A DNA stretch of 64,000 nt from an uncultured Bacteroidales bacterium (lineage in GTDB: Bacteria > Bacteroidota > Bacteroidia > Bacteroidales > F082), in contig ONFO01000007.1 in the NCBI GenBank assembly GCA_900317155.1, positions 62,001-126,000 on the forward strand, in the 5' to 3' direction. This document shows, piece after piece, positions 1-9,443 of the stretch. The first letter of the stretch is position 1; every line of letters starts with the position of its first letter. The position numbers were made by a program, and so were the translations under genes. Below the pieces are notes generated by a model. That model did no database searches. It saw only the letters and a list, made by a program, of their open reading frames with translations, and was not told where the DNA came from.

Positions 1-2
1 CA

Positions 3-590
3 TGCGGCTATGCCACCTGCCGCGAGAAGGCTTGGGCAGTTTACAACGGCTATGCTGATATCGAAATCTGCCTGCCTTATATGCGCCAACGCGCTGAGTC
101 GCTCTCATTCGAGATTATCCAAAACAGCCCTGAAGGCATCATCGTCCTCGATTCGGAGCTCAACATTCAGGAAATCAACAATAAAGGCAGAGAACTCCTC
201 GGCATCGATGACCCCAACGCCAAGGGAAGACCTGCTGCCGACTTCTTCAGCCCCATCGACTTCTACAACGCCTATACGCAAAAGAAGCACGTCAGCTGCA
301 AACAGACGCACATCCCCGCCACTGGAAAATACGTTGATATATCCATCAACTACCTGGCTGGACAAAACGTCATCTTCGGCATCTTGAAAGACGTCACCGA
401 TTCAGTCGATTACGAAAACCGCATCATGAAGGTGAAGATGGAAACCTTGACCACCACCGATGAGGTCATCAAGAAACAAATGCGTGTGGCTCAAGAGATT
501 GCGTCGCTATTGGGCGAAACCACAGCCGAAACAAAGGTGGCCTTGCTGAAACTCAAGAAAACCCTAACCGAAGAAAACAAGAAGAACTGA
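3..590 (+). CDS. Sensory [FeFe]-hydrogenase-like protein with PAS domain (HydS type), C-terminal part
   Basis: The reading frame is open from the window edge, so only the C-terminal ~195 residues are seen. They begin in a Cys motif (CGYATC, then ICLPYM about 18 residues on), the iron-sulfur segment that follows the hydrogenase domain in sensory (group C) [FeFe]-hydrogenases. A PAS domain follows (SPEGIIVLDSELNIQEIN region), then a charged, probably coiled tail (ETLTTTDEVIKKQ onward). In this family the hydrogenase-like part is thought to sense H2 or redox state and pass it to an output module. The stop codon overlaps the ATG of the phosphatase gene (TGATG), so the two are translationally coupled. 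The catalytic part lies outside the window and cannot be judged. The first methionine in frame, at base 81, is internal and not the start. Confidence 0.8.
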   Translation, partial: CGYATCREKAWAVYNGYADIEICLPYMRQRAESLSFEIIQNSPEGIIVLDSELNIQEINNKGRELLGIDDPNAKGRPAADFFSPIDFYNAYTQKKHVSCKQTHIPATGKYVDISINYLAGQNVIFGILKDVTDSVDYENRIMKVKMETLTTTDEVIKKQMRVAQEIASLLGETTAETKVALLKLKKTLTEENKKN

Positions 591-1750
591 TGGAACTCTG
601 CTTAGAAACGGGATGCACCTCGCTGAACCATGTCGGCGAGGAATTATGCGGCGACAATGTGGCCTGCACCGTTAAGGACGGCTTCACCACCCTCGTCTTG
701 GCTGACGGTTTGGGCAGCGGCGTGAAGGCCAACATCCTTTCCACGCTTACCTCCAAGATCCTCTGCACGATGGCCGCCAACGACATCGACATCTACGAAT
801 GCGTTGAGACCATCATCCAAACCCTTCCGGTGTGCTCGGAGCGTGGTGTGGCCTACTCCACCTTTTCCATCATCCATGTGAACACCGAGGGCAAAGGCAT
901 CATGTTCGAGTTCGACAACCCCGAGGCCATCTACTACCATCGTGGCCAATGCCAGAACTTCGAGCGTATTGAACTGGATGTGTGTGGCAAGAAGGTTTAT
1001 CGCACTGAACTAAACCTTGAGGAAGACGATATCATCATCGTCATGTCCGACGGCACCATTCATGCTGGCATCGGACAAATCCTCAACTTCGGCTGGGAAC
1101 GCGACCAAATCATGGAGCACCTCAATGCCAACATTACGCGCTCCATGTCGGCCCGTGCTGTGGCCTGCCTCTTGGCATCGGCCTGCAACGACCTCTACGC
1201 CGACAAGCCTGGCGACGATACCACCGTAGCCGCTGTCAAGATTCGCAAGCGCTTGGATGTCAACATCATGGTCGGCCCGCCCGTCGACAAGGAAAAGGAT
1301 GACTTCTACATCGAGCAATTCTTGGCAGGTCCTTCAAAGAAAATCGTTTGCGGCGGAACCAGCTCCACCATTGTGGCGCGCCACCTGAAAACCGAGTTGA
1401 AGACCAGCTTCGATTTCCCTGACAAGGAAGTGCCCCCCATCGGCTACATCAAAGGCATCGACCTGACCACCGAAGGCGTGCTCACCTTGCGTCGACTGAT
1501 GCAAATGTTGGAGAAATACATCTCCATCTCTGACCTGACCCCCAAGACCTTCACCAAGAAAGACGGTGCCTCGCTCCTCGCGGATTACCTCTTTGAACGC
1601 GCCACCCACATCACCTTCTTCGTCGGCCAAAGCGTCAATGTGGCCCACCAAGGGCTGCCCATCGACACGACTATGAAGATGAAAATCGTGGAGAAAATTG
1701 CCAACGACCTACGCAAGATAGGCAAAATCGTCGAACTGAATTATTATTGA
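590..1750 (+). CDS. PP2C/SpoIIE-type serine phosphatase
   Basis: 386 aa. The first ~220 residues carry PP2C/SpoIIE metal-binding signatures: GDN at residues 21-23, LADGLGSG at about 37-44, MSDG at about 150 and GDDTT near 207. The remaining ~165 residues form a second domain that I do not recognise (GPSKKIVCGGTSSTIVARHL region). SpoIIE-type phosphatases dephosphorylate serine on anti-sigma antagonists or similar partners in partner-switching systems. The gene is coupled by a 1-nt overlap to the PAS-containing HydS-like protein and is 24 bp from a hydrogenase gene, which suggests that its activity is set by H2 or redox state. A matching RsbW-like kinase lies at 20466-20879. No STAS-domain antagonist is visible in the window, so the substrate is unknown. 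Confidence 0.85.
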   Translation: MELCLETGCTSLNHVGEELCGDNVACTVKDGFTTLVLADGLGSGVKANILSTLTSKILCTMAANDIDIYECVETIIQTLPVCSERGVAYSTFSIIHVNTEGKGIMFEFDNPEAIYYHRGQCQNFERIELDVCGKKVYRTELNLEEDDIIIVMSDGTIHAGIGQILNFGWERDQIMEHLNANITRSMSARAVACLLASACNDLYADKPGDDTTVAAVKIRKRLDVNIMVGPPVDKEKDDFYIEQFLAGPSKKIVCGGTSSTIVARHLKTELKTSFDFPDKEVPPIGYIKGIDLTTEGVLTLRRLMQMLEKYISISDLTPKTFTKKDGASLLADYLFERATHITFFVGQSVNVAHQGLPIDTTMKMKIVEKIANDLRKIGKIVELNYY

Positions 1751-1774
1751 TCATCCCACAATACCCCAAACAAG

Positions 1775-3205
1775 ATGAACTCACAAAGAATTTTTGACAC
1801 CGACGTACAACTCGTCAAATACAACGTGCTGAAAGAAATCATCCGACGCGCCTACGAGGGCGGATTGGAGGAAGCCTACATGGAAGTGCCCAAGTTGCTC
1901 AGTCCCGGTCCGAAAGCCGAAACGCGCTGCTGCATCTACAAGGAACGCGCCATCTTGCAAGACCGCATCCAGATGGCCATGGGCGGCGACAAGAGCAACC
2001 CCAACGTCATCGAGGTCATCGACAGCGCCTGCGACGAATGTCCTATTGACGGCATCTATGTCACACCCGCTTGTCGTGGCTGCATGGTGCATAGTTGCAA
2101 GGAAGTGTGCCCCAAGGACGCCATCACCATCGTAAACCATCGTGCCACCGTCGATAAGGACAAGTGCATCGAGTGTGGCAAATGCACCCAAGCCTGCCCC
2201 TACTCCGCCATCATTCTGCAACACCGTCCCTGCATGGTGAGCTGCAAGGTGAAGGCCATCTCCATCGACGAGAACAAGAAAGCTAAAATCGATAACGAAA
2301 AGTGCATCTCTTGCGGCGCCTGCGTCTATAAATGCCCCTTCGGTGCCATCTCCGACAAGTCGCTCATCCTCGACATCATCGATATCCTGAAGAAATCGGA
2401 GAACAACACCAAATATAAGGTGTATGCCGTCATTGCGCCGGCCATCGTCAGCCAATGCCGTTTCGGGCGCGTCACGCAAGTCGTTACGGCCATCAAGAAG
2501 TTGGGCTTCCATCATGTTGTGGAAGCCGCCCTTGGTGCTGACATCACCCTCTATCGTGAAGCCCAGGAATGGAACGAGAAGAAACTGATGACCACCTCGT
2601 GCTGTCCTTCGTTTGTAAGTTTCGTGGAGAAAAACTTCCCCGAACTGAAGCAATACATCTCCTCTTCGGTGTCGCCAATGGTGGAGACAGCCCGCCTCAT
2701 CAAGAAATCAGACCCGACGGCCAAGGTCGTCTTCATCGGCCCCTGCACCTCGAAGAAGTTGGAATACAGACTTGAAAAGACTGGTGGTGCCATCGACAGC
2801 GTCATGTCGTTTGAAGAGCTGCAAGCCTTCGTTGACGCTCGTGGTATCGACACCACGCAGATGGAAGACTCCGAGCTGAACAACGCATCCTACTACGGCC
2901 GTATCTTTGCCAAGTCAGGTGGCATCGCCAAAGGGATCGCTGACGTAGCCAAGGAAATGGGCGTGGAAGGCGTGAAGCCTATCGCTATGAACGGCATCGC
3001 CGAGTGTAAGGCCGCTTTGACCAAGTTGAAATTCAACAAGGCCACCGAAAACTTCTTCGAAGGCATGGCCTGCGACGGCGGTTGCTTGAACGGTCCTGTG
3101 TGCATCACCCACAGCCCGCGCAACGTCGTCGATGTCGATAAATACGGCAACGAGGCGCAGGAAAAGACCATCTTCAACTCCGTCAAGTTGATGGAAGCTC
3201 TATAA
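1775..3205 (+). CDS. [FeFe]-hydrogenase, group-B-like, monomeric
   Basis: 476 aa, cytoplasmic. The N-terminal half holds several Cys clusters for 4Fe-4S centres (CDECP; CRGC then C and CP; CIECGKCTQACP; CISCGACVYKCP). The H-cluster domain follows with L1 TTSCCPSFV (C276, C277), L2 IGPCTSKKLE (C324) and L3 GMACDGGCLNGP (C433, C437), so all four cluster ligands and the proton-transfer Cys are kept. It would reversibly reduce protons to H2, most likely with ferredoxin. The L2 and L3 wording (GPCTSKK; CLNGP rather than MPC and GGG) points to group B rather than the bifurcating group A. No NuoE/NuoF-type partner lies beside it. It follows the HydS-PAS and phosphatase genes as the last gene of that cluster. 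Confidence 0.88.
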   Translation: MNSQRIFDTDVQLVKYNVLKEIIRRAYEGGLEEAYMEVPKLLSPGPKAETRCCIYKERAILQDRIQMAMGGDKSNPNVIEVIDSACDECPIDGIYVTPACRGCMVHSCKEVCPKDAITIVNHRATVDKDKCIECGKCTQACPYSAIILQHRPCMVSCKVKAISIDENKKAKIDNEKCISCGACVYKCPFGAISDKSLILDIIDILKKSENNTKYKVYAVIAPAIVSQCRFGRVTQVVTAIKKLGFHHVVEAALGADITLYREAQEWNEKKLMTTSCCPSFVSFVEKNFPELKQYISSSVSPMVETARLIKKSDPTAKVVFIGPCTSKKLEYRLEKTGGAIDSVMSFEELQAFVDARGIDTTQMEDSELNNASYYGRIFAKSGGIAKGIADVAKEMGVEGVKPIAMNGIAECKAALTKLKFNKATENFFEGMACDGGCLNGPVCITHSPRNVVDVDKYGNEAQEKTIFNSVKLMEAL

Positions 3206-3230
3206 TTGAAATTGTTTTAAAGACGTTGTT

Positions 3231-3271
3231 AGAGGGCATATCCATTGGGTGTGCCCTCTTTGTTTTTTTTG
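3231..3271 (+). terminator. Rho-independent terminator of the hydrogenase cluster
   Basis: The stem agagggca / tgccctct is followed by an eight-T run. It lies 25 bp after the hydrogenase stop. It also sits between converging genes and could stop frdB transcription less efficiently from the other side. Confidence 0.8.
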
Positions 3272-3315
3272 GATGAATGCAATACATGACGAGAATCGCG
3301 CTATGCGCTATTCTC

Positions 3316-4071
3316 TTATTTTCTGTCTCGCCCAAACAGAGCTCCAATCCACTGTCTGTTAAGCCTCGAAATGTTCTGCCGCTTGATGAGTTTCGGGCAT
3401 TCGGCCTCGCAGGCGTAGGTGTTGGTGCAACTGCCAAAGCCCAATTCATCCATCTTGCAGACCATTTTGTGTACGCGGTCGGCAGCCTCGATTTGCCCTT
3501 GCGGCAACAAAGCCAAATGGCTGACCTTGGCACCTACAAACAGCATTGCACTTGCATTCTTACAAGCAGCCACACAGGCACCACAACCGATGCAGGATGC
3601 GGCATCCATGGCCATGTCGGCTTTATGTTTTGGAATCGGAATCGTGTTGGCATCAGGTACGCCGCCCGTGGTAGTGCTGATGTAGCCTCCAGCTTGGATA
3701 ATCTTGTCGAATGCGGAACGGTCCACCACAAGGTCGCGGATGACAGGGAAAGGCTTGGCACGCCAGGGCTCAATCCAAATGTCATCGCCATCATGGAACT
3801 TGCGCATGTGCAGCTGACAGGTGGTGATGCCGTCATCGTTGCCATGCGGACGGCCGTTGATATAGAGTCCGCACATGCCGCAGATGCCCTCGCGACAGTC
3901 GTTGTCGAAGCACACGGGATGTGCAATGTGGTCGTTGACGAGTTGCTCGTTCAGGATGTCAAGCATCTCAAGGAAAGAACAATCGGGCGAGATGCCTTCC
4001 AAAGGATAGGTCTCGAAATGGCCCTTGGCTCGGGCGTTCTCCTGACGCCAAATATGTAATGTGAACTTCAT
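3316..4071 (-). CDS. frdB: Fumarate reductase iron-sulfur subunit
   Basis: 251 aa. The [2Fe-2S] ligands are in CREGICGMC (C59, C64, C67) with C85, the [4Fe-4S] motif is [11 protein letters not shown] near residue 160, and the 3Fe-4S type ligands lie around CEAECPK near residue 215. It passes electrons from the membrane cytochrome b to the flavoprotein FrdA at the inner face of the membrane. It is the last gene of the nqr-frd cluster. The ATG falls inside the annotated frdA frame, with a 104-bp overlap. A TAA in the frdB frame sits six bases before this ATG, which is where frdA would be expected to stop if its frame were shifted by one base. Confidence 0.93.
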   Translation of the reverse strand: MKFTLHIWRQENARAKGHFETYPLEGISPDCSFLEMLDILNEQLVNDHIAHPVCFDNDCREGICGMCGLYINGRPHGNDDGITTCQLHMRKFHDGDDIWIEPWRAKPFPVIRDLVVDRSAFDKIIQAGGYISTTTGGVPDANTIPIPKHKADMAMDAASCIGCGACVAACKNASAMLFVGAKVSHLALLPQGQIEAADRVHKMVCKMDELGFGSCTNTYACEAECPKLIKRQNISRLNRQWIGALFGRDRK

Positions 4072-5989
4072 GGCTTACTTGGATGTGTTCATAGACCAGC
4101 GGCTCTTTCTCCATGGTCTCGGGTTGACCGTGACCTTGGTATTCCCAAGCGGCGACATACATAAAGTGCTCATCATCGCGGAGGGTCTCGCCGTCTTCGG
4201 TCTGGTGCTCGGTACGGAAGTGTCCACCGCACGATTCCTCGCGGTGCATAGCGTCATCGATGACGAGTTGTGCCAACTCGAAATAATCTTCAAGTCGGTA
4301 GGCTTTTTCCAACTCGGGGTTCATCTCATTGGCGTTGCCAGGGATGAAGACAGATTTCCAGAACTCATCTTCCAATTGCGAGACCAGCTTCTTTGCTTTG
4401 TTGAGGCTCTCGGTGTTACGGGCCATGCCGCAATATTCCCACATAATCTTGCCTAAAGCCTTGTGGAAATGATCCACGGTCTTGTCGCCTCCAATGGTTG
4501 TCAATTTGTTGAGACGTTCGCGTACAGCCACTTCTGCTTTGTCAAATTCTGGCGTTGTGGACGAAATCTTTCCCACATAGATTTGGTCGGCGAGATAGTT
4601 CTGCATGGTGTACGGCAGTACGAAATAACCATCGGCCAAACCTTGCATCAGCGCGGAGGCACCAAGGCGGTTGGCACCGTGGTCGCTGAAGTTGGCCTCG
4701 CCAGCAGCGAAAAGTCCAGGAATGGTGGTCTGCAGTTCGTAATCGACCCAAAGACCACCCATAGTATAGTGGATGGCGGGATAGATCATCATCGGAGTCT
4801 CATAAGGATTCTCATCCGTGATCTTTTGGTACATCTGGAAAAGGTTGCCGTATTTCTGTTCCACGACATCCTTGCCCAGACGTTGGATGGCATCAGCAAA
4901 GTCGAGGTAGACGGCATAGCCTGTGCCTACGCCATAGCCCGCATCGCAGCGCTCCTTGGCGGCACGGCTGGCCACGTCACGGGGAACGAGGTTGCCGAAA
5001 GCAGGATAGCGGCGTTCAAGATAGTAGTCGCGGTTTTCTTCAGGTATCTCTGTAGGTTTCAACTTCCCAGCACGTATGGCTTCGGCATCTTCCTTTTTCT
5101 TGGGTACCCAGATGCGGCCGTCGTTGCGGAGGCTCTCGCTCATCAAGGTGAGTTTTGATTGATAGTCACCATGCACAGGGATACAGGTTGGGTGAATCTG
5201 CACATAGCAGGGATTGGCAAATGCGGCACCCTTGCGATGGCACACCCATGCCGCGCTACCGTTGCTGTTCATGGCATTGGTGGAGAGGTAATAGAGGTTG
5301 CCGTAGCCACCAGTGGCGAGTACCACAGCATGGGCGGCATAGCGCTCCAAGTCGCCGGTGACGAGGTTGCGTACGATGATGCCTCGGGCGCGGCCTTCCA
5401 CCACGACGAGGTCCATCATCTCGCAGCGCGTGTGCAGTTTCACCGTGCCTCGGGCAATCTCACGACTCAAGACACCGTAGGCACCGAGCAGCAGTTGTTG
5501 TCCCGTCTGGCCTTTGGCGTAGAAGGTACGGCTCACTTGTGCGCCACCAAAGGAACGGTTGTCAAGCAGGCCACCGTAGTCACGGGCGAAAGGCACGCCT
5601 TGGGCCACACATTGGTCGATGATGGCCCCGCTGACTTCTGCCAGACGGTACACATTGGCCTCACGGGCACGATAGTCGCCTCCCTTGATGGTATCGCGGA
5701 AGAGACGTTCCACGCTGTCGCCGTCGTTTTGGTAATTCTTTGCCGCATTGATGCCACCTTGGGCGGCGATGCTGTGGGCGCGGCGTGGTGAGTCTTGGAT
5801 GCAGAAGATGTCGACATTGAAGCCCATGGCACCGAGTGAGGCAGCTGCCGAGGCACCAGCCAGTCCTGTGCCGACCACGATGATGTCGAGTTTGCGCTTG
5901 TTGGCCGGGTTGACCAGCTTCTGCGAAGCCTTATAATTCGTCCACTTTTCAGCCAGCGGACCAGCAGGTATTTTAGAGTCAAGTTTCAT
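3968..5989 (-). CDS. frdA: Fumarate reductase flavoprotein subunit
   Basis: 673 aa. The N-terminal FAD-binding fold is [15 protein letters not shown], followed by the flavin-linking region around [17 protein letters not shown]. Substrate-site segments include [20 protein letters not shown] and the C-terminal helical domain with [18 protein letters not shown]. It reduces fumarate to succinate as the terminal step of anaerobic respiration, or oxidises succinate in reverse. It lies 10 bp after frdC. Odd point: homologues end a few residues after PLVYEHIQV, but this frame runs on for about 35 residues (to ARLFFP) inside frdB. That tail is probably not homologous and may reflect a small indel or a relaxed stop. 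Confidence 0.93.
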   Translation of the reverse strand: MKLDSKIPAGPLAEKWTNYKASQKLVNPANKRKLDIIVVGTGLAGASAAASLGAMGFNVDIFCIQDSPRRAHSIAAQGGINAAKNYQNDGDSVERLFRDTIKGGDYRAREANVYRLAEVSGAIIDQCVAQGVPFARDYGGLLDNRSFGGAQVSRTFYAKGQTGQQLLLGAYGVLSREIARGTVKLHTRCEMMDLVVVEGRARGIIVRNLVTGDLERYAAHAVVLATGGYGNLYYLSTNAMNSNGSAAWVCHRKGAAFANPCYVQIHPTCIPVHGDYQSKLTLMSESLRNDGRIWVPKKKEDAEAIRAGKLKPTEIPEENRDYYLERRYPAFGNLVPRDVASRAAKERCDAGYGVGTGYAVYLDFADAIQRLGKDVVEQKYGNLFQMYQKITDENPYETPMMIYPAIHYTMGGLWVDYELQTTIPGLFAAGEANFSDHGANRLGASALMQGLADGYFVLPYTMQNYLADQIYVGKISSTTPEFDKAEVAVRERLNKLTTIGGDKTVDHFHKALGKIMWEYCGMARNTESLNKAKKLVSQLEDEFWKSVFIPGNANEMNPELEKAYRLEDYFELAQLVIDDAMHREESCGGHFRTEHQTEDGETLRDDEHFMYVAAWEYQGHGQPETMEKEPLVYEHIQVSHEVHITYLASGERPSQGPFRDLSFGRHLARLFFP

Positions 5990-5999
5990 AGTCAGTCAT

Positions 6000-6806
6000 T
6001 TAAAGTCCGAAATACACCCCGATGACCACGACAGTGAACATCAGGCACACTACCCAGGTATAGATTTGGCCAAGCACCTCAATGGCTTTGCCGTATTTGT
6101 AGTTATACAACCCAAAGGTCTGGAACACGGCAGCAAAACCATGCCGCAGGTGGAACCAAACAACGGCAAAAAACACCAAATAGGAAATGGCGATGTGCAA
6201 GATCTTGAATTTCTCGCGAGCTTGGTGATAGAAGTCAGGCTCGACTTCAAGTCCGGCGGCCTCAAGAACAGCCTTGTCTTCTTTGTCGAAGTTGGTGAGC
6301 CAATTCTCCTTGGCGGAATATTCACCGTGTTGTTCGGCGTAGTTGAAGGCATTGGGCTGCGTGGTTTTCAAGGCAACGACGTCTTCCGTTTTGGCCAAAT
6401 ATTTTCCTTTCACCAAGCCAATCTTCACGAAATAAAAGTCGGTGAAGTGCATGATGAGGCAGGCGAAGATGAGTATGCCCGTCCACACTTGCAGTTTGGA
6501 ACCAGTGTGCGTTTTGGAGCGTTGCAGTTTATGGTAGCCCTTGGGTCGGGCCATTTTGTTGGTAACGGCCAACCAAATGGCCAAAACCACATGCAGCAGC
6601 AGCGCAGCAAGCAGGCCTATCTCCATCACTTTAACGATGACATAGGTGCCCATGAAATGGCAGAAAGCATTGTACCATTCGCCACCGTCATGTCTCAAAA
6701 TGAGCAGATTGGCGCTGGCGTGAAACAGCAGGAAGAAACTCAGGAATGCGCCCAAGGCACCGACGAGGATCTTCTTGGAAATGGAATGTATCTTTGGTAA
6801 ATTCAT
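6000..6806 (-). CDS. frdC: Fumarate reductase / succinate dehydrogenase cytochrome b subunit
   Basis: 268 aa. I chose the ATG at 6806 (MNLPKIHSISKKILVGAL) because the frame upstream of it runs back into nqrF and has no family likeness. Five membrane helices with conserved His residues (LLFHASANL, LLHVVLAIW, LIMHFTDFYF, FHLRHGF) fit the Bacteroidetes di-heme single-chain membrane anchor of succinate:quinone oxidoreductases. It oxidises menaquinol in the membrane and feeds FrdB. It begins 22 bp after the nqrF stop, so fumarate reductase is in the same apparent transcription unit as the sodium pump. The His-to-heme assignment is from the family and was not tested. Confidence 0.9.
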   Translation of the reverse strand: MNLPKIHSISKKILVGALGAFLSFFLLFHASANLLILRHDGGEWYNAFCHFMGTYVIVKVMEIGLLAALLLHVVLAIWLAVTNKMARPKGYHKLQRSKTHTGSKLQVWTGILIFACLIMHFTDFYFVKIGLVKGKYLAKTEDVVALKTTQPNAFNYAEQHGEYSAKENWLTNFDKEDKAVLEAAGLEVEPDFYHQAREKFKILHIAISYLVFFAVVWFHLRHGFAAVFQTFGLYNYKYGKAIEVLGQIYTWVVCLMFTVVVIGVYFGL

Positions 6807-6828
6807 GATGATAAGTATTTTCAGTTGA

Positions 6829-8184
6829 TTATTTCTTAGGTGCTCCTCCACCGAAGTCATCATACAAGATGTTCTCGGGGGCGACACCGAGATTATCAAG
6901 CATGTTGACCACGGCAGCACTCATCGGGCCGGGACCACACATGTAGTATTCGATGTCCTCGGGGGCTTTGTGGTCTTTCAGGTAGGTGTCGTACATCACA
7001 TTATGCACAAAACCGGCAGTATATTTCACACCCTGTGCATCGGCAGCGGGGTCAGGACGGTCCAAAGCCAAGTGGAAATGGAAGTTGTGGAAGTCTTTCT
7101 CAAGCTGCAGGAAGTCTTGCAGATAGAATACCTCGTTCAAGGCGCGAGCACCATAAAAATAATGCATCTCGCGGTCTCTTACGTTCAAGGTACGAGTCAA
7201 GTGCATGATTTGTGCACGGAGCGGAGCCATACCAGCGCCACCGCCTACCCAAATCATTTCAGTTTTCAGCTGGCAGTTATTCAGTTGTTCAGTTGCTCCT
7301 CGCACATCGACACCCTCTTTCGTCCCCTGTCCTTCGTCCTGCAGTCCTTTCACATGGAATTCCCCATAGGGTCCTGACATGATCACCTTATCGCCAGGTT
7401 TCAACGAGAAGATATACGATGAAGCAATGCCAGGATTGACATTCATGAATCCCGAACGGTCAGGTTTGAAAGGAGGCGTTGCGATGCGCACCGTCAGCAT
7501 GAAGACATCGCCCTCGGCGGGATAGTTGGCCATCGAATAGGCACGGATGGTGGGTTCAGTGTTGACGCATCGCAGGTCAAACATCTTAAATTTCTCCCAC
7601 GAAGGCAAGTATTCCTCCCCTATCAGTTCCTTGTCGAAGTCGGCATATTTGATGTCGAACTTCGGTATCTTGATTTGTGCGTATGAGCCAGGTACGAAGT
7701 CCATGTGCTCGCCAGCGGGCAGCTGCACCTTGAACTCCTTGATAAAAGTGGCCACGTTGCGGTTGCTGACCACCGTGCATTCGTATTCCTTCACGTTCAG
7801 AATCGACTGCGGCACCACGATTTTCAGGTTTTCCTTCACCTTCACTTGGCACCCCAAGCGCCAGTGGTCCTGAATCTGCTTGCGGGTGAAGAATCCTACT
7901 TCGGTGGGCAGAATCGTTCCGCCGCCTTCCACCACGCGGCATTTGCACTGGCCACACGAACCTTTGCCTCCACATGCAGAAGGCAGATACACTTTCTGTT
8001 CAGCCAGCGTGGCAATCAACGTGTTGCCCGTCGGGACGGTCAGCACTTTGTCGTCGTTGATGGTAATTTTCACCTCACCTTTGGGCATGAGTTTGTTGCG
8101 CACCCATAACAACAGGGCAACAAGCAGCAAGACGATGCCTAAAAAAACAATAATGCTAAGTAAAATATTGGTTGTAAAATCCAT
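6829..8184 (-). CDS. nqrF: Na+-translocating NADH:quinone reductase subunit F
   Basis: 451 aa. One N-terminal membrane helix (residues 8-28), then a plant-type [2Fe-2S] domain (CGGKGSCGQC, C71, C77, C80 and C112), an FAD domain (RAYSMANYP at about 214) and an NADH-binding domain (GGGAGMAPLR at 314-323). It is the NADH entry point of the Na+ pump, facing the cytoplasm. Residues ~280-308 form an extra loop between GPYGEFHVK and EMIWVGGGAGM that homologues lack. It is encoded by bases 7261-7347, which include repeat-like DNA (see the repeat entry). The gene lies 4 bp after nqrE and 22 bp before frdC. Confidence 0.95.
   Translation of the reverse strand: MDFTTNILLSIIVFLGIVLLLVALLLWVRNKLMPKGEVKITINDDKVLTVPTGNTLIATLAEQKVYLPSACGGKGSCGQCKCRVVEGGGTILPTEVGFFTRKQIQDHWRLGCQVKVKENLKIVVPQSILNVKEYECTVVSNRNVATFIKEFKVQLPAGEHMDFVPGSYAQIKIPKFDIKYADFDKELIGEEYLPSWEKFKMFDLRCVNTEPTIRAYSMANYPAEGDVFMLTVRIATPPFKPDRSGFMNVNPGIASSYIFSLKPGDKVIMSGPYGEFHVKGLQDEGQGTKEGVDVRGATEQLNNCQLKTEMIWVGGGAGMAPLRAQIMHLTRTLNVRDREMHYFYGARALNEVFYLQDFLQLEKDFHNFHFHLALDRPDPAADAQGVKYTAGFVHNVMYDTYLKDHKAPEDIEYYMCGPGPMSAAVVNMLDNLGVAPENILYDDFGGGAPKK
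7261..7347. repeat. In-frame extra segment in nqrF with 7-8 bp period repeat
   Basis: The plus strand holds the ttcagtt / ttcagttg units of a degenerate 7-8 bp repeat (7261-7297), next to non-repetitive extra DNA. Read in the nqrF frame it gives a hydrophilic loop with EQLNNCQLKTE. This resembles the peptide written by the repeat in nqrA and by the repeat just upstream of the gene at 21058. Confidence 0.55.
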
Positions 8185-8188
8185 AATA

Positions 8189-8803
8189 TCAAATTTTTAT
8201 GCCCATAAAGGCCATGAAAGCGATACCCATCAAACCAGTGATGATAAATGAGATGCCTACACCCTGCAGACCTTTGGGAACTTTGGAATAGCGCAGTTTC
8301 TCGCGGATGGCGGCGATGGCCACAATGGCCAGTAGCCAGCCAATGCCTGAGCCGAGACCGAACACGGCTGCCTCACCCACATTGCTGAAGTTGCGCTCCT
8401 GCATGAAGAGCGAGCAACCCAAGATGGCACAATTCACCGCAATCAGCGGAAGGAAAATGCCCAAGGCGGAATAGAGCGACGGCGTGAAGGTCTCAATCAC
8501 CATCTCCAGAATCTGCACGATAGCTGCAATGATGGCGATGAAGAGGATATAGGTCAGGAAGCTCAAATCGACAGAAGCCAATTTGGGGCTGATCCATGAC
8601 AAAGCACCAGGCAAAAGTAGATATTTGTTGATCAGATAGTTGACTGGAACGGTAACGACCAACACAAAAGTCACGGCCAAACCCAAACCGGCACTGGTCT
8701 TGACGGTCTTCGACACGGCAAGATAAGAGCACATGCCCAAGAAATAGGCAAAGATCATGTTGTCGATAAAGACGGATTTAATAAATAGTCTGAAAAATTC
8801 CAT
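8189..8803 (-). CDS. nqrE: Na+-translocating NADH:quinone reductase subunit E
   Basis: 204 aa, six membrane helices, of the NqrD/NqrE/RnfA family. The start [34 protein letters not shown] and the segment [16 protein letters not shown] are typical of NqrE. The family's half-membrane Cys pair that holds an iron centre is represented by the Cys in MCSYL and in NCAILGC. It is an integral part of the Na+ channel of the pump. Spacing to nqrD is 6 bp and to nqrF 4 bp. Length matches the family. Confidence 0.95.
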   Translation of the reverse strand: MEFFRLFIKSVFIDNMIFAYFLGMCSYLAVSKTVKTSAGLGLAVTFVLVVTVPVNYLINKYLLLPGALSWISPKLASVDLSFLTYILFIAIIAAIVQILEMVIETFTPSLYSALGIFLPLIAVNCAILGCSLFMQERNFSNVGEAAVFGLGSGIGWLLAIVAIAAIREKLRYSKVPKGLQGVGISFIITGLMGIAFMAFMGIKI

Positions 8804-8809
8804 GGCCTT

Positions 8810-9436
8810 TTAGTTTTGGTTGTTCTCTTGCATTTCGGGGTTACGGGTACGCTGAATCCAGATGATGACACCTACAACAATGAGTGCCATCGGTGGCAAA
8901 ATCATGAGTCCGTTGTTTTGATAACCAGCCTCGTAGAACGACTGCGGGATAACCTGGTAACCAAGCAAGGTTCCTGAGCCAAAGAGTTCACGGAAGAAGG
9001 CTACGATGACAAGTATCAAGCTGTAACCCAGTCCGTTGCCTAAGCCATCCAAGAACGACTCACCGGGCCCATGCGACAAGGCAAAAGCCTCCAAACGTCC
9101 CATGATAATACAGTTGGTAATGATAAGTCCCACATAAACAGACAGTTGCTTGCTTACATCGTAGGCAAAGGCCTTCAGGAATTGGTCGATCAAGATGACC
9201 AAAGTGGCCACAACAACAAGTTGCACGATGATACGGATACGGTTGGGGATACCCTTTCGCAGCAACGAGATGATGAAATTCGACAACGCCGTCACGACCG
9301 TCACTGAGAGGCCCATCACCAAGGCAGGCTTGAGTTGGGCGGTCACGGCAAGGCAAGAGCAGATACCCAGCACCAACACGGTGACGGGATTGGTCTTGCG
9401 CAGAGGTTCTATAATGAGTTTCTTCAGGTTAGCCAT
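8810..9436 (-). CDS. nqrD: Na+-translocating NADH:quinone reductase subunit D
   Basis: 208 aa, six membrane helices, of the NqrD/RnfE family. Typical segments are NPVTVLVLGICSCLAVTAQLKPAL and GLIITNCIIMGRLEAFA, both with the expected Cys. It pairs with NqrE in the membrane core of the pump. It is preceded by an AAA ATPase gene rather than by nqrC; that stop is only 7 bp before this ATG, so nqrD must be read from an mRNA that runs through or starts within the ATPase gene. Confidence 0.95.
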   Translation of the reverse strand: MANLKKLIIEPLRKTNPVTVLVLGICSCLAVTAQLKPALVMGLSVTVVTALSNFIISLLRKGIPNRIRIIVQLVVVATLVILIDQFLKAFAYDVSKQLSVYVGLIITNCIIMGRLEAFALSHGPGESFLDGLGNGLGYSLILVIVAFFRELFGSGTLLGYQVIPQSFYEAGYQNNGLMILPPMALIVVGVIIWIQRTRNPEMQENNQN

Positions 9437-9443
9437 AGTTTGA

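Noticed and set aside
1781..2653. 290-aa open frame on the minus strand
   Set aside because: It lies fully opposite the hydrogenase gene, has no family motif, and the plus-strand frame has clear Fe-S and H-cluster motifs.
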